A DNA stretch of 64,000 nucleotides from Cristatella mucedo (Eukaryota; Bryozoa; Phylactolaemata; Cristatellidae), in the NCBI GenBank assembly GCA_009760855.2, contig WPIO01000047.1, forward strand, positions 2,744,001 through 2,808,000, given 5' to 3'. A program made the translations under genes and the position numbers. Numbering within the stretch: the first letter of the stretch is position 1; each line of letters begins with the position of its first letter. This document shows positions 62,669 through 64,000 of the stretch, piece by piece. The notes beneath the pieces are model-generated. The model worked only from the letters and a program-made list of their open reading frames with translations. It did no database searches and had not been told where the DNA came from.

Positions 62669-63579
62669 ACAAGATTTTCCGTACAGTCTTCCAAACATTA
62701 GTTGATACTGAGAATCACCTTTCATCTAGCCATCTTGCAACGCAACTCACCTACCTAAAGCTATTAAACTAAGACTATCTAAACTTATACATATGGTGCC
62801 GTTAGCTCATTATTTTCTCGTAAAGTCTAGAAATTTCCAATTACTAGAAAAACTATTCCCCTAATTGGCAGCATTTAATAGAAAGCTAAAACAATAGCTT
62901 CCTGACATAAATTTCTCTGCAGCGACATATGTCCGCGCTTACGCGTGGCGAAATTGAGCTTTTTGTTATCTTAATCAGGTGACAGGCTCTCCATCCGGAA
63001 TATGTGAAGTAATTAAATTTAATTAAATTTTTTTTGGACTAATAGTTAAGTTTTCTGAAATTCCTCTTCACTCTCTGACGGTTCATATAGTTTGACGAGA
63101 TTTGCGCTTCGTTTAGCTTCTGACCTCGACCGCTGTGTGGATTTCAGAGTTGTTACTAATAAATGATTTACATAGGCTATTTTCAGTTCCACGTCTAGTG
63201 CTGTCAACTTTTCATACTTTCACAAATTTTACATTTTCTAACTTTTAGTCTTTTTACGATAAGCTTTAATTTTTAACTATTAGGGTACATTTCGTCATTT
63301 AAATTCATATTCGCTCTTTCTCTTTTTCCAAGGGTCAGCGTTTGCTATCGAATCGGTGGTGACCAATGCTTACGGAACTATCAAGTATTTTCAAAACGCA
63401 CACTTTTAATTAAATTGAGCATCCATTTTAAATTTCAGTTTTAATTACACTTCTACTTCGCATTCATATCTATTAAAGTTGGGCGAGTGATCTCTATTTT
63501 GGATAGTGCCTGATAGCAAATCAGTATTTACTTCCACTCACCATGCGTGCGGACTCTCTTCCATTGAGAATTACATAGA
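62669..63579. other. AT-rich sequence, no recognised feature
   Basis: Nothing recognised. Confidence 0.5.
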
Positions 63580-63685
63580 TAATAAAAATAATATATTTAT
63601 TTAGTAAAGTATAACATCCTCAGAGAACTTAATATCTTTCTAGGCAATGTGAAAATGCTGTAAAGGAAGCGTGGTCGAAATTAGC
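63580..63685 (-). mobile_element. LINE-A 3' tail
   Basis: CCTCAGAGAACTTAATATCT and TTTCTAGGCAATGTGAAAAT mark the stem-loop region beside an AAT-rich tail. Confidence 0.65.
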
Positions 63686-64000
63686 TTATACCCGTAAAAA
63701 ATTACGGAAACGTTCATTTGGCAGGCGCTCTTTTCTCACTCTATCCGGCACCTGACTGCTGGTGCGACTGATGAACGGCCTTAGCTACTAGAATTCGCAT
63801 CGCATCTACTTTTTCGTCTGTCTCTCCGGCCTGTCTGTGCTGTTGAGAGCGTCCCCTTCTTTCAGCTTCTGTCGCAATCCGTTCAGCAGCCTCGTCTGGC
63901 GTCTCTCCGGCCCGCTGTTGATCGCAAGAATGCCTTTTCAGCTTCAGCTAATGCCGCATCTTGATTGATGTTTATTCAACAAATGTATTAGGCAGCGCGT

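Overview
This is eukaryotic nuclear DNA, most likely from an invertebrate animal. It is about 40-45% G+C, dominated by decayed CR1/L2-like LINEs with (ATT)n or (CATTA)n tails, tRNA-derived SINEs and long dinucleotide microsatellites. It holds one clearly spliced gene with multi-kilobase introns. No operons, bacterial-style ribosome binding sites, CRISPR arrays or long intact ORFs are present. The species cannot be named from the sequence. A plant/protist-type CCCTAAA array near 43.2-43.45 kb argues for some caution about the animal assignment.

Main gene: a complete adenosine deaminase-like gene (ADAL/MAPDA family) lies on the minus strand from 59,578 (ATG) to 32,968 (TGA). I assembled it by hand from eight exons. 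Every junction is GT..AG, all phases agree, and the total is 1,134 nt (377 aa). Five introns are 3.4-6.4 kb and packed with transposons; two are 99 and 218 bp and empty. An ATTAAA poly(A) signal follows the stop codon by about 42 bp.

Layout: 1-7.5 kb has scattered LINE 3' ends, a LINE-A copy carrying a tiny nested LINE-A insertion, a SINE and (CT)n tracts. 7.8-9.2 kb is a CpG-rich island, followed by a GT-rich tract. 10-24 kb is mostly unrecognised sequence with LINE-A/LINE-B fragments, the window's longest ORF (362 codons, a LINE-B remnant) and a 232-bp microsatellite-cored palindrome. 24.2-26.95 kb is a second CpG-rich island. 26.9-32.4 kb is a cluster of LINE-A/LINE-B copies. 33-59.6 kb is the ADAL gene, whose introns hold most of the other elements: the best-preserved LINE-A RT region, a MULE transposase remnant beside ~180-bp repeats, a 996-bp hAT-like insertion inside a SINE, and a coding-like plus-strand stretch of unknown identity. 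59.6-64 kb is flanking DNA with SINEs and LINE tails.

Two LINE families are distinguished. LINE-A has a stem-loop 3' end and an (ATT)n tail. LINE-B has a 3' end running through GCGCTATACAAAAC to a (CATTA)n tail. Two tRNA-derived SINE families occur: SINE-1 and SINE-2. SINE-2 ends with a sequence very like the LINE-A 3' terminus, which suggests LINE-A machinery mobilises it.
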